This document shows, one piece after another, positions 17,124 to 26,647 of a stretch of 64,000 bases of DNA. The notes under the pieces are model-generated. The model saw only the letters and a list, made by a program, of their open reading frames with translations, had not been told where the DNA came from and did not search any database. A program made the position numbers and the translations under genes. Source of the DNA: Aldehydirespirator sp965116195 (GTDB lineage Bacteria > Actinomycetota > Acidimicrobiia > Acidimicrobiales > Aldehydirespiratoraceae); the NCBI GenBank assembly GCA_965116195.1, contig OZ220491.1:1860001-1924000 (forward strand). The letters run 5' to 3'. How positions within the stretch are numbered: position 1 is the first letter of the stretch; each line of letters begins with the position of its first letter.

Positions 17124-19088
17124 TCACAGGCCTCGGGTGCGGTGCATCAACATGGCATCGCCGAAAGACAGGAACCGGTACCCCTGATCCAACGCCTCGG
17201 CGTAGAGCGTTCGCCAGCGAGGTCCGACAAATGCGTCAAGCAGACACAGCAGAGTGGAGCGCGGCAGATGGAAGTTGGTCATCAGGACATCCACCACACG
17301 CCACGGATAGGGACGCCGAATGAACAGGCTGCTGTGGCCCGACGCTTCTGCTGTTGCTGCCCAGGTCTCCAGACCACGCACCACCGTTGTGCCGACGGCG
17401 ACCACGCGAGCAGCCCGTGCCAGTGCCTGCTGGGTTTCATCTGGCAGGTGATACGCCTCGCTGTGCATGACATGGTCGTCCAGTCTGGCCGCGGTGACAG
17501 GCCGGAATGTGTCGAGACCCACGGCCAACTCCAACGACACCACTTCGGCACCAACAGCACGCACCCGCTCCAGCAGAGCCTCGGTGAAGTGCAGACCAGC
17601 GGTGGGCGCTGCTGCTGACACGGCACGGCGGGCGTAAACCGTCTGGTATCGCTCGGGGTCGTCAATGCCGGAAGTGATGTAGGGCGGCAACGGGACAATG
17701 CCGACTTGAGCAAGCACTTCAAACACGTCACGCCCGTCGGTGTGAAGGCGAACGACGCGCCTCCCCTCCCCCAGATCAGCACCGATCTCGACTCCGATTG
17801 ACGAAGTGTTGACCTGTGACCCCCGGGTCGACAGGCCACCATCTGATGCTGCTGACCTCAAGTCCTGCTCGGCATGGGTGACCTGTGAGCCACCGGTCCG
17901 TAAGCCATCGATTAGGGCCGCTGACCTCAAGTCCTGCTCGGCTCCGGTGAACTGCGGGCCACCGGTCCGTAGGCCGTCGATTAGGGCGGCTGACCTCATG
18001 TCCTGTTCGGCTCGGGTGACCTGCGGGCCACCGGTCCTTAGGCCACCAGGTCGGTCCGCTGACCTCAAGTCCTGCTCGGCTCCGGTGAACTGCGGGCCAC
18101 CGGTCCGTAAGCCATCGATTAGGGCCGCTGACCTCAAGTCCTGCTCGGCTCCGGTGAACTGCGGGCCACCGGTCGGCAGGTCACCGGTTGGGGCTGCGTG
18201 GGCCGTGTCATCACAGGAACGAATCGCTGCGGGACTGCTACCGGTGCTGTTGTCTGCAACGACAAGTTCACCCTGTCGCAGCTTGCGTGAAGGACGTACC
18301 AACGCCTCCCAGTCGCCGTCAACTCGCTGGGCTAACAGCAACACCTCGACCGCCCCGCCGGTGGCTCGGCGCATCTGCAACCGTGCGGGCAGCACACGGG
18401 TGTCGTTGACCACCACCACATCGCCCGGGCCGAGCAGGTCTGGCAGGTCACATACCCGGTGATGCGCCATGTGGCCTCCGTGGTCAACCAGCAACCGAGC
18501 CTGATCCCGCTCATCAAGTGGTGACTGGGCTATAGCTGCCGCAGGCAGGTGGTAATCAAGGTCATCCGCCGTGACAGGCGGAGCACCAACCGCACTGACC
18601 ACGCCGGTCGGCACCCCACGCTCATCACCGAGTTCATCCTGCACAACCGAAGTAGTACCAACCGGAGCCAAAGCATCAGCGGGTGCCCCACACCCATCAC
18701 CGAGTTCATCCTGCACAACCGAAGTAGTACCAACCGGAGCCAAAGCATCAGCGGGTGCCCCACACCCATCACCGACCTCATCCTCCACGCCCGAAGCAGC
18801 ACCAAGCGAAGCCAAAGCATCAGCGGGTGCCCCACACCCATCACCGACCTCATCCTCGCCTGAAGTAGTACCAGCCAAAGACAAAGCGCCACCGGGTACC
18901 TCACACTCATCACCGACCTCGTCCTGCACGCCCGAAGTAGCACCCACCAGAGACAAAGCGTCAGCGGGTGCCCCACGCTCATCACCCGACTTGTCTGTGG
19001 TGGCCTTCACTGAACGTTTAATCAAACAGACCCGTCTGAGTGGCGGGGTTGGCGGCTGCGGCGGCTGCGGCGGCTGCGGACGGCTCAA
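17124..19088 (-). CDS. queA: S-adenosylmethionine:tRNA ribosyltransferase-isomerase with two tandem-repeat expansions
   Basis: Adds the cyclopentene ring precursor to the queuosine pathway base using SAM. The recognisable enzyme starts at about residue 172 (DLDYHLPAAAIAQSPLDERD) and includes VVVNDTRVLPARLQMRRATG, YARRAVSAAAPTAGLHFTE and MTNFHLPRSTLLCLLDAFVG. The protein is 654 residues against about 340-350 for the family. The first 170 residues contain six 24-residue units (GDGCGAPADALAPVGTTS type, 72 bp each). A second insert at about 286-427 has five or more 23-residue units (RTGGPQFTGAEQDLRSA type, 69 bp). Both are in frame. GTG 18591 would be a shorter start that removes the first array. 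It overlaps ruvB by 71 bp if ATG 19088 is used. Confidence 0.85.
   Translation of the reverse strand: MSRPQPPQPPQPPTPPLRRVCLIKRSVKATTDKSGDERGAPADALSLVGATSGVQDEVGDECEVPGGALSLAGTTSGEDEVGDGCGAPADALASLGAASGVEDEVGDGCGAPADALAPVGTTSVVQDELGDGCGAPADALAPVGTTSVVQDELGDERGVPTGVVSAVGAPPVTADDLDYHLPAAAIAQSPLDERDQARLLVDHGGHMAHHRVCDLPDLLGPGDVVVVNDTRVLPARLQMRRATGGAVEVLLLAQRVDGDWEALVRPSRKLRQGELVVADNSTGSSPAAIRSCDDTAHAAPTGDLPTGGPQFTGAEQDLRSAALIDGLRTGGPQFTGAEQDLRSADRPGGLRTGGPQVTRAEQDMRSAALIDGLRTGGPQFTGAEQDLRSAALIDGLRTGGSQVTHAEQDLRSAASDGGLSTRGSQVNTSSIGVEIGADLGEGRRVVRLHTDGRDVFEVLAQVGIVPLPPYITSGIDDPERYQTVYARRAVSAAAPTAGLHFTEALLERVRAVGAEVVSLELAVGLDTFRPVTAARLDDHVMHSEAYHLPDETQQALARAARVVAVGTTVVRGLETWAATAEASGHSSLFIRRPYPWRVVDVLMTNFHLPRSTLLCLLDAFVGPRWRTLYAEALDQGYRFLSFGDAMLMHRTRGL
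17806..18230 (-). repeat. 69-bp coding tandem repeat inside queA
   Basis: GACCTCAAGTCCTGCTCGG (one copy differs by a base) recurs at 17854, 17923, 17992, 18061 and 18130, an exact 69-bp period that keeps the reading frame. Flanking sequence between these marks is also repeated, so this is not a CRISPR array. Confidence 0.95.
18595..19000 (-). repeat. 72-bp coding tandem repeat at the 5' end of queA
   Basis: ATCACCG marks recur at 18624, 18696, 18768, 18840 and 18909, with ATCACCC at 18981; steps are 72, 72, 72, 69 and 72 bp. All copies are in frame and encode 23-24 residue units rich in Gly, Ala, Asp and Val. Confidence 0.93.
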
Positions 19089-20223
19089 GTCCGAGGTGTG
19101 ACCATCCTGCGGCGGTAGCCACGCGCCCTCGTGGGGTTCTCATCAGCAGGCCGCGTTGGATGAGGAACGGCTCGTAGACATCTTCGACTGTTTCGGCTGG
19201 CTCACTCACCGCTATGGCCAGGGTTGACAGGCCGACCGGCCCACCGGCAAAGTTGTGACAGAGGGCCTCCATCACCGCACGTGAGGCGCGGTCCAGACCG
19301 ATGGCGTCAATACCGAAAAAGGCCAGCCCATCAGATGCCACGTGCCCGTCTATGGCACCGTCACGATGGACCTGGGCAAAGTCCCGAACCTGTCGCAGCA
19401 GGCGGTTGGCAATACGGGGCGTGCCGCGCGCACGACAGGCCACCTCAGCAGACCCGTCAGCGTCAATTGCCACATTGAGAATACGAGCGGTCCGCTGCAC
19501 GATGGCCACAAGGTCATCCACCGTGTAGAAGTCCAACCGCGCCACCAGACCGAACCGATCCCTCAGCGGGCCGGTGATGAGGCCGGTGCGTGTCGTGGCA
19601 CCCACGAGGGTGAAAGGGGCCAACTCCAGCGGGATTGACCGGGCTGCAGGGCCCTTGCCCAGCACGATGTCAATGCGGAAGTCCTCCATGGCGGGATAGA
19701 GCACCTCCTCGACAGGGCGGGGAAGCCGGTGGATCTCGTCAATGAACAGCACGTCGCCGGGTTCCAGTTTGGTGAGGATGGCCGCCAGGTCACCAGCCCG
19801 CTCCAGAGCCGGCCCCGAGGTGCTTTGCAAATGCGCTTCCAACTCATTGGCGACGATGTGGGCCAGTGTGGTCTTGCCCAAGCCGGGAGGCCCGGCGAAG
19901 AGAAGGTGATCTGCGGACTCCCGGCGCGAGCGAGCCGCACCGAGCAACACGTCAAGGTGGCCCTTGAGTTCGGCCTGACCAACGAACTCAGTCAGCGTCC
20001 GCGGCCTGAGTCCGGCCTCACTCACCCGCTCGGCAGGCTGGGGATCCGCTGACATCAACCCGCCACCGTCCTCATCCGAACTCTCTGCCAACTGGGAATT
20101 CGCAGACATCGACCCGGTGATGTCCCCGTCATCTGGTTCAGGCGCAGGTGTCAACGCAGATGCCGAACCTGCTGACCCGGGCTCCGATACCGCTGAGCGG
20201 GCAAGCACCTCCTTGCGGGACAT
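19018..20223 (-). CDS. ruvB: Holliday junction branch-migration ATPase RuvB
   Basis: AAA+ motor that drives branch migration with RuvA. Core motifs are LRPRTLTEFVGQ, Walker A AGPPGLGKTTL, Walker B LFIDEIHRLP, sensor GATTRTGLITGPLRDRFG and the C-terminal winged helix. From ATG 20223, 11 bp after ruvA, the protein has 401 residues; the family has about 340-350. The excess is an N-terminal stretch holding two related 18-residue units that each begin MSA (MSANSQLAES and MSADPQPAER). ATG 20055, at the second unit, gives 345 residues and may be the ancestral start. The C-terminus is Ala-rich. It is in the ruvC-ruvA-ruvB series. Confidence 0.92.
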   Translation of the reverse strand: MSRKEVLARSAVSEPGSAGSASALTPAPEPDDGDITGSMSANSQLAESSDEDGGGLMSADPQPAERVSEAGLRPRTLTEFVGQAELKGHLDVLLGAARSRRESADHLLFAGPPGLGKTTLAHIVANELEAHLQSTSGPALERAGDLAAILTKLEPGDVLFIDEIHRLPRPVEEVLYPAMEDFRIDIVLGKGPAARSIPLELAPFTLVGATTRTGLITGPLRDRFGLVARLDFYTVDDLVAIVQRTARILNVAIDADGSAEVACRARGTPRIANRLLRQVRDFAQVHRDGAIDGHVASDGLAFFGIDAIGLDRASRAVMEALCHNFAGGPVGLSTLAIAVSEPAETVEDVYEPFLIQRGLLMRTPRGRVATAAGWSHLGLEPSAAAAAAAAANPATQTGLFD

Positions 20224-20233
20224 TTTTGTGACC

Positions 20234-20866
20234 CTACGCCTTGTGACTAATCCCGGCTGCCAGACGTTGCAACGCTGTGCGCAGCAAGCCCTCGGCATCC
20301 TGACCATCTTGACCAGCGGGCAGAGCGGCGAGTACCCGTGCCGCCTCCTCGCCGCTGTAGCCGAGTTCCTCAAGGGCAACTCGCACATCGGCTCGGGCAT
20401 CAACCTGCTCAACGGATGAGTCTGCGGACGTAGCGGCTACCGGAGGTGTCTCGGCTTCGGGCAGGTGCAGCTTTGACTTGAGTTCAACCAGCAGTCGCAC
20501 CGCCGTTTTGGGCCCTACTCCCGACACCAGACACAACGAGTCCACATCATCGGTGGCGACGGCGCGACGCAGGGCGTCAGGTCGGTGTACGGCAACTATG
20601 GCCAAGCCCAGGCTCGGGCCTACACCTCGTGCCGCAACCAGTGCCTCAAAGGTCTGACGCTCATCCAGTGTCAAGAATCCGAACAGCGTCTGAGAATCCT
20701 CACGCACGATCTGGCAGACGTACAGAAACACCTCGGATCCGATGTCACCCACGGCTGCCGCAGTGGTCGGTGTCACCTGCACCCGATAACCGATGCCGGA
20801 TACCTCCACCAGCAATTCTGCATCCGCAGAACGTGCCAGCAACCGACCCCGCAACGACCCGATCAT
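20234..20866 (-). CDS. ruvA: Holliday junction DNA-binding protein RuvA
   Basis: Tetrameric junction-binding subunit of RuvABC. At 210 residues from MIGSLRGRLLARS it is family length; the open frame extends 16 codons upstream but without conservation. The OB-fold N-terminus (VEVSGIGYRVQVTP), helix-hairpin-helix segments (FEALVAARGVGPSLGLAIV and CLVSGVGPKTAVRLLVELK) and a C-terminal RuvB-binding domain (VALEELGYSGEEAARVLAAL) are all visible. It lies between ruvC (115 bp gap) and ruvB. Confidence 0.95.
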   Translation of the reverse strand: MIGSLRGRLLARSADAELLVEVSGIGYRVQVTPTTAAAVGDIGSEVFLYVCQIVREDSQTLFGFLTLDERQTFEALVAARGVGPSLGLAIVAVHRPDALRRAVATDDVDSLCLVSGVGPKTAVRLLVELKSKLHLPEAETPPVAATSADSSVEQVDARADVRVALEELGYSGEEAARVLAALPAGQDGQDAEGLLRTALQRLAAGISHKA

Positions 20867-20981
20867 CTGCTGCGGCCTCCAGCAGCAGGTGTGACCAACC
20901 AGCCGAGGTCGCAACCCGCTCGGCTCCGGAATTTGCTGCGGCTTTCAGCAGTGGGGGCAAGCAACGAGGCTGATGAGCCGA

Positions 20982-21494
20982 TCATCGGGATGGGCTTCCA
21001 GCGACAAAGGGGCGTGCCGAGGCTGATGAGCCGAAGCGGGCCAGATGACAGAGTGCCACAGCAACTGCGTCGGCTGCGTCGGCTGGACGCAGCGTTGCGG
21101 GCAGGCCCAGCAGCATCCGCACCATCTCGGCAAGTTCGTCCTTGTCGGCACCACCCCAGCCGGCCACGGCCTCTTTGACCTCGTTGGGCGAGTACTCCAC
21201 AACATCACAGCCAGCTGCGGCCGACTCGGCCATCACGACCCCTGACACCTGACCAACCGACATGGCCGTGGTCACATTGCGCTGGAACAGCACCCGCTCC
21301 ACGGCCACCACATCGGGGCGCAACTCGGCCAAGAGCAGACGCAGGTCACGTTGCAGTTCCACGAGGCGCGAGGCACGGTCCAGATCCGTCGAAGTGCTGA
21401 GCACACCAGCTGCCTCTGCCACCGGTTGCCGCCCTTGGCGCACGGCCCCGTAACCGCAGCGTGACAGCCCCGGATCTATACCGAGCACGAACAT
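20982..21494 (-). CDS. ruvC: Crossover junction endodeoxyribonuclease RuvC
   Basis: Resolves Holliday junctions by paired nicking. The protein begins MFVLGIDPGLSRCGYG with the first catalytic Asp; VAVERVLFQRNVTTAM gives the Glu, and PADAADAVAVALCHLA gives the C-terminal Asp pair. It has 170 residues, close to family length. An upstream GTG at 21518 is possible but adds non-conserved residues. The last 10 residues and the gap to ruvA contain a repeat with AGGCTGATGAGCCGA. Confidence 0.94.
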   Translation of the reverse strand: MFVLGIDPGLSRCGYGAVRQGRQPVAEAAGVLSTSTDLDRASRLVELQRDLRLLLAELRPDVVAVERVLFQRNVTTAMSVGQVSGVVMAESAAAGCDVVEYSPNEVKEAVAGWGGADKDELAEMVRMLLGLPATLRPADAADAVAVALCHLARFGSSASARPFVAGSPSR

Positions 21495-21686
21495 ACGCGC
21501 GACTCTATTGGAGAGCACCCGTCACAACGCGGATGACTCCAGCCGTGACCAGGTACCGGCAGCAACAGCCGCTCACGCAACGAAAACCCCAGCTCAGCGA
21601 CAGCACCCCACCGTAGTGACACCTCCATCTCAAAGCCGAACAGGTGCATAGAACGACTTCATCCGTCAACATGGCGGCAAGCCTTT

Positions 21687-22439
21687 TCAGCTGGCTAGTT
21701 GCTCCATGAACTCCTCGCCTATGTCGAAGTTGCCGTGTACATCCTGCACATCGTCGAGGTCGTCAAGCAGGTCCACCAACTTGAGCACCTGCCTGGCAGC
21801 ACCTGCCTCGGTTACGGGCACTGTGCTGGTCGCCAGCATGGTCAGATCAGCGCTCTCGTAGCTGACATCCGCGGCCACCAACGCCTCAACCACCGATGTC
21901 AGATCACCAGGAGCGCTGGTGACTCGCCACACCTCGCCCTCGTCCACGATGTCCTCGGCACCGGCATCAAGCACCAAGAGCATCAGGTCGTCCTCGCTGG
22001 CTTGTGCCGCAGGTACCAGCACCTGGCCTTTGCGCTTGAACTGCCACACAACCGAGCCCGGCTCTGCCAGCGAACCCCCATTGCGGGTGACGGTGGAGCG
22101 GACCTCGCTGCTGGTGCGGTTGCGGTTGTCGGTCAGGCACTCGATATACAGGGCCACCCCGCCGGGCGCATAAGCCTCATAGTTGACCGTCTCGTAGTTG
22201 ACCCCTTCAAGCTCACCGGTGCCGCGCTTGACGGCTCGTTCAATGGTGTCAAGTGGCACGGAGTTGTCCCGCGCCTTTTGGAACATCGTCCTCAGAGTCG
22301 GGTTGGAGTCCAGATCGCCGCCACCCTGGCGCGCTGCCACCTCCACCTGCTTGATCAACTTGGCGAACAACTTGCCACGCCTGGCATCTGCTGCGCCCTT
22401 GCGATGCTTGATGGTCGCCCACTTGCTGTGACCACTCAT
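21687..22439 (-). CDS. yebC: YebC/PmpR-family translation or transcription factor
   Basis: Highly conserved YebC family protein: MSGHSKWATIKHRKGAADARRGKLFAKL at the start (given here only as its opening), then ARQGGGDLDSNPTLRTMFQKA and a C-terminal regulatory domain. It has 250 residues from ATG 22439. Members have been described as transcription regulators and, more recently, as ribosome-associated factors that ease translation of difficult sequences such as proline runs. The gene is placed between pdxT and ruvC as in many actinobacteria. Confidence 0.95.
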   Translation of the reverse strand: MSGHSKWATIKHRKGAADARRGKLFAKLIKQVEVAARQGGGDLDSNPTLRTMFQKARDNSVPLDTIERAVKRGTGELEGVNYETVNYEAYAPGGVALYIECLTDNRNRTSSEVRSTVTRNGGSLAEPGSVVWQFKRKGQVLVPAAQASEDDLMLLVLDAGAEDIVDEGEVWRVTSAPGDLTSVVEALVAADVSYESADLTMLATSTVPVTEAGAARQVLKLVDLLDDLDDVQDVHGNFDIGEEFMEQLAS

Positions 22440-22617
22440 GACTTCTGAGGCTAGTGGTTGAAGGCCCGGGGTCAGAAGCCCGGGTCGGGAGCTCAAGTCA
22501 AGGACCAGAGTTCAGAAGGCCAAAGATCAGAAGTGCAGGTCGGGTGCCCAGGTCGGGAGTCCAAGTCAGAAGCACAGGTCGGGTTCCACCAGATCCTGGT
22601 CCCAGAACCACGGCTAT
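22440..22617 (-). repeat. Short degenerate repeats between pdxT and yebC
   Basis: Variants of CAGGTCGGG and AGTCAGAAGC recur about every 30-70 bp across the 178-bp gap. No gene or strong terminator is seen. Confidence 0.55.
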
Positions 22618-23186
22618 TCAAAGCGCGGCCAGGAAAGTGTCGTGAATCCTGTTGTCGTTGGACAGTTCGGGATGAAAGGCCGCAGCCATGACCGAACCCG
22701 AACGGCACAGCACCGGACGGCCCTCCAGGCGGGACAGCACCTCCACATCGGGACCGGCACGCTCCACGACCGGCGCACGGATGAACACCGCATGAAAAGG
22801 CTGACCCAGACCGCTCACCTCAACGTCAGCCTCAAAACTCTCCAACTGCGTGCCGTAGGCGTTGCGTCTCACGGTGATGTCCAAGGCCCCCAGGGTGTGC
22901 TGATCGGGACGCCCGTCCTCCAGTTGCTGTGCCAGCAGGATCATCCCTGCACAGGTACCCAGCACGGCCAAACCCGACTCAAGCTGCGCCCGCAACGGTT
23001 CCAACAAACCTGACCGCTCCAACAGCATTGAGATGGTGGTGGATTCACCGCCCGGCAGCACCAAGCCATCCAGTCCTGCCAGTTGAGCAGCGGTGCGCAC
23101 CTCTGTGACTCGTGCTCCCAGGCTTTCCAGGATGTCGGCATGAGCAGCGAAGCCACCCTGAAGGGCGAGCACGCCAACAGCGGGGT

Positions 23187-23190
<4 letters not shown>
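22618..23190 (-). CDS. pdxT: Pyridoxal 5'-phosphate synthase glutaminase subunit
   Basis: Releases ammonia from glutamine for PdxS in the DXP-independent vitamin B6 pathway. The class-I-type glutaminase triad is intact: Cys in VLGTCAGMILLA (about residue 79) and His-Glu in AAFHPELSND (about 170). GVLALQGGFAAH and LVLPGGESTTISML are also family motifs. Start GTG 23190 overlaps the pdxS stop by 4 bp (GTGA), typical coupling; TTG 23193 is possible. It has 190 residues, normal length. Confidence 0.95.
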
Positions 23191-24140
<950 letters not shown>

Positions 24141-24161
24141 TCTAGAAGGCGTGCGCGCTCC

Positions 24162-24902
24162 CTAAACCTCGCCGAGCACATCGATTCGTTGTACCAGTGA
24201 TTGTCGGGGGTGCTCCGACCCGGCTGTCGCGTCGGGCGGTGCCAGCCACACGGGGGTGGCTGATGACCTGCCATTCAGCTTGGGAGCTTGAGCCGCCTTC
24301 TGGAGCGCGCCGGCCAATGCCGGCGGGTAGCAGGTCAACCGCACCGACTCGATGTCCACATCCACAGCATGTTGGGAATCGTGAACACGTTGCCACACCT
24401 GTCGTGCCGCCAGCCGAGCACCGGGCAACCTGCTGACTGCGGCCAGCGCGGTGGTGGACTCGACACCTCTGCGCAACTCACAGAGTTGGCGTGTCAGCAC
24501 AGCCTCAAGTTCCAGCCGGTCGAGTTGGTTGAGAGCACCGCTGGTGACCACGAGATGACCCCTCTGGCGACGCATTCCCACACAGGCACAGTTGATCGCA
24601 TCAGTGTCAACGATGTGCAGCCTGGGCTTGTGGAAGCCGTGGGTCATGCAGAGTCCCTCAACCAGGTTGTTCAACCGTGGGCTGTCACCCTGCACAGCCG
24701 GACGAGACCCGATCACTCGCAGCGCCGCCCCGGAGGCTGTGAAGCGCAGCCACACAGCCACGATTGCCGCCGCGGCCACCGCAGCCGCAGCGGTCACCCA
24801 CACCGGCGCGCCGATGACCCCGACAACCAGAGCCGCGGCAACACCCACCAAGCCCGCCGGAACCGCTACTGCGATGGCGACCACTGCGGTTGGCTTCAAC
24901 AC
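24162..24902 (-). CDS. Membrane protein related to M48 (HtpX/Ste24-like) peptidases, catalytic zinc site lost
   Basis: A 246-residue protein with two hydrophobic N-terminal helices (about residues 5-30 and 34-55) and a cytosolic domain resembling HtpX-type M48 peptidases. Aligned by eye, INCACVGMRRQRGHLVVTSGALNQLDRLELEAVL matches the segment leading into the family HExxH helix (only partial positions are conserved). At that point the sequence reads TRQLCELRRG instead of an HELxH motif. The later E-x-x-AD zinc ligand helix is also changed (HAVDVDIESVRLT). It is therefore probably a pseudoprotease. Neighbours are pdxS and a mannosyltransferase. The function is not known. Confidence 0.65.
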   Translation of the reverse strand: MLKPTAVVAIAVAVPAGLVGVAAALVVGVIGAPVWVTAAAAVAAAAIVAVWLRFTASGAALRVIGSRPAVQGDSPRLNNLVEGLCMTHGFHKPRLHIVDTDAINCACVGMRRQRGHLVVTSGALNQLDRLELEAVLTRQLCELRRGVESTTALAAVSRLPGARLAARQVWQRVHDSQHAVDVDIESVRLTCYPPALAGALQKAAQAPKLNGRSSATPVWLAPPDATAGSEHPRQSLVQRIDVLGEV

Positions 24903-25008
24903 GACTTACCTGCTACCTGACCTGGGATCGGGAGACATGCACCGACATCGTAATCGCAACACGGCTGTCACACATCCCGGGCACGGGGTCACGGGTCGCG
25001 GTCTCATT

Positions 25009-25057
25009 GAAATTCCTGCCGTAAGGGGTGATTATTCCCCCTTATCACAGGAATTTC
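25009..25057 (-). terminator. Large nested inverted repeat across the pimA stop codon
   Basis: GAAATTCCTG (25009-25018) pairs perfectly with CAGGAATTTC (25048-25057). Inside it TAAGGGG (25022-25028) pairs with CCCCTTA (25038-25044). The hairpin overlaps the end and TGA stop of the mannosyltransferase gene. It has no clear U-tract, so a terminator or mRNA 3'-end structure is an inference. Confidence 0.6.
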
Positions 25058-26157
25058 GTACTGGAGGTCAAGGGCCGGACACAGGCCGACACTGCAACAC
25101 GCTCGTAACGCTGCAGATAGCGCTCGGCCAGGCCCTGCATCGAGTAGTTCTCGGCTCGCTGGTGGCCGGCCTCCACCAGCGGGCGCGAGGTCGCCTCATC
25201 TGCGAGCACCCGGTCCAGAGCGCTGGCCAGCGCATCTGCGTCACCCGGCGGTACCAGCAGCGCGTCACGCCCAGCACGCGCCACATTGCGGTAGCCAGCG
25301 ATGTCGCCGGCCACCACCGCGGTACCGGCAGCCATGGCCTCCAACAGGACTATCCCGAAGGACTCACCCCGCAGCGACGGCGCACAGAACACCTGAGCGC
25401 CCTTGAGTCGGGCGATCTTCTCGGTGTCTGTGATGGTGCCGAGCCAGGTGATGCGCGGATCATCCGCCGATGCGGCCCGCAGTGTGCTGGTCTCGGGTCC
25501 CTCGCCGGCGATCCAGAGTCTGGTGGTCGGCGGAAGCATCTTGAAAGCCTGCAGGAGGACACCCAGGCCCTTGCGCGGCTCGTGACGTCCGATGAACAGA
25601 ATCGTGGGAGAGGTGGTCGGTTCGGGCTTGGCGTCGCGGAATGTGGTCAACTCCACGCCGTTGTAGAGCAGGTCATAGCTGCCCCCGAAGGCGTTGCGAG
25701 CCATGTCGCGAGCATCAGGCGAGACAGCCACCCTGTAGTCGAGCCGGTTGGCGAGAAACCGGGTCGCTCGCGGCATCAGGTCATAGGCGAGCGAACGACC
25801 CGCGGCGTGAAAAGTGCCGACAAGCGGAGCAGGCCGGAGCAGCAGGGCGGTCATGGTCGGGCCCGGTGCCAGAGGCTCGTGCAGGTGAATCACGTCAAAG
25901 GCTTCGTCGCGCATGGCTCTGACAGCGCGCAACTGGCAGGAGGGATCCGGAGCGACCGGGGCAATCGAGCCGTTGGAGATCGCCGGCAAGCTGTTTCCCA
26001 GCGGTGTGACATTGGGATCCGGCGGTGGCCCGTCGCATGGTCCCAGCACTCTGGTGGGCAGGCCCATACGACCGAGTGCTCGTGCCAGGCCCAGTACCTG
26101 CATCTGCACTCCACCTGGCCTGGTGAGGCTGTACGGGCAGATGATGCCGATCCTCAC
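25045..26157 (-). CDS. pimA: GT-B glycosyltransferase, PimA-like phosphatidylinositol mannosyltransferase
   Basis: GT4-type transferase expected to add the first mannose to phosphatidylinositol on the cytosolic membrane face. It has 370 residues with the family opening IGIICPYSLTRPGGVQMQV, acceptor-domain motifs DVIHLHEPLAPGP and GTFHAAGRSLAYDL, and the donor-domain signatures FIGRHEPRKGLGVLLQAF and APSLRGESFGIVLLEAMAAG (E-x7-E). The start is GTG 26157. It lies downstream of pgsA and an acyltransferase, the conserved phosphatidylinositol mannoside set. The last five residues are encoded within a large hairpin. Confidence 0.9.
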   Translation of the reverse strand: MRIGIICPYSLTRPGGVQMQVLGLARALGRMGLPTRVLGPCDGPPPDPNVTPLGNSLPAISNGSIAPVAPDPSCQLRAVRAMRDEAFDVIHLHEPLAPGPTMTALLLRPAPLVGTFHAAGRSLAYDLMPRATRFLANRLDYRVAVSPDARDMARNAFGGSYDLLYNGVELTTFRDAKPEPTTSPTILFIGRHEPRKGLGVLLQAFKMLPPTTRLWIAGEGPETSTLRAASADDPRITWLGTITDTEKIARLKGAQVFCAPSLRGESFGIVLLEAMAAGTAVVAGDIAGYRNVARAGRDALLVPPGDADALASALDRVLADEATSRPLVEAGHQRAENYSMQGLAERYLQRYERVAVSACVRPLTSSTKFL

Positions 26158-26218
26158 AACGACGAGACTAACGAGACCAACTCATCACCACCGGTCACGC
26201 ACCGTCCTTTGACCCTGC

Positions 26219-26640
26219 CTGATCCGCCAGCACCAGGCCACGTAAACACGACCCCATCTGATCCACTGCTCCCGCTGCCACCGGTCTTCGCATCTTGTTC
26301 AACTCGGCCCATTCACCACCACAAACCACGCAGGGTCTCAGCTGATCCGCCACCACCAGACCACGCAACACAAACCCATCTGATCCAGTGCCCCCATTCC
26401 ACAGGTCCTCGCGTCCTGCTCAACTCGGCCCATCCGCCGCCACAAAGCCACGCAGGAACGCAGGGACTCAGCTGATCCGCCACCACCAGACCACGCAACA
26501 CAAACCCATCTGATCCAGTGCCCCCATTCCACAGGTCCTCGCGTCCTGTTCAACTCGGCCCATCCGCCGCCACAAAGCCACGTAGGGACTCGACTGATCC
26601 GCCGCTAGCACAAGGTCACGCAAACATGACCTCGGCTGCA
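26219..26640 (+). repeat. Three to four copies of a 121-130 bp intergenic repeat
   Basis: CTGATCCGCC marks at 26219, 26342, 26472 and near 26593 define tandem units of 123, 130 and about 121 bp. Copies two and three are nearly identical over more than 100 bp. They fill the 490-bp gap between the acyltransferase stop and the mannosyltransferase start. No gene is supported; short open frames here are repeat artefacts. Confidence 0.93.
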
Positions 26641-26647
26641 TCCGCTG

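Noticed and set aside
17854..18230. Regular repeat spacing that looks like a CRISPR array
   Set aside because: The whole 69-bp unit is repeated, with no unique spacers, and it is an open coding frame inside queA.
18595..19000. Second CRISPR-like spacing pattern
   Set aside because: 72-bp coding tandem repeat without spacers or cas genes.
24592..26475. Long plus-strand open frame opposite the mannosyltransferase and M48-like genes
   Set aside because: Spans two real genes and an intergenic repeat on the other strand; low-complexity translation.
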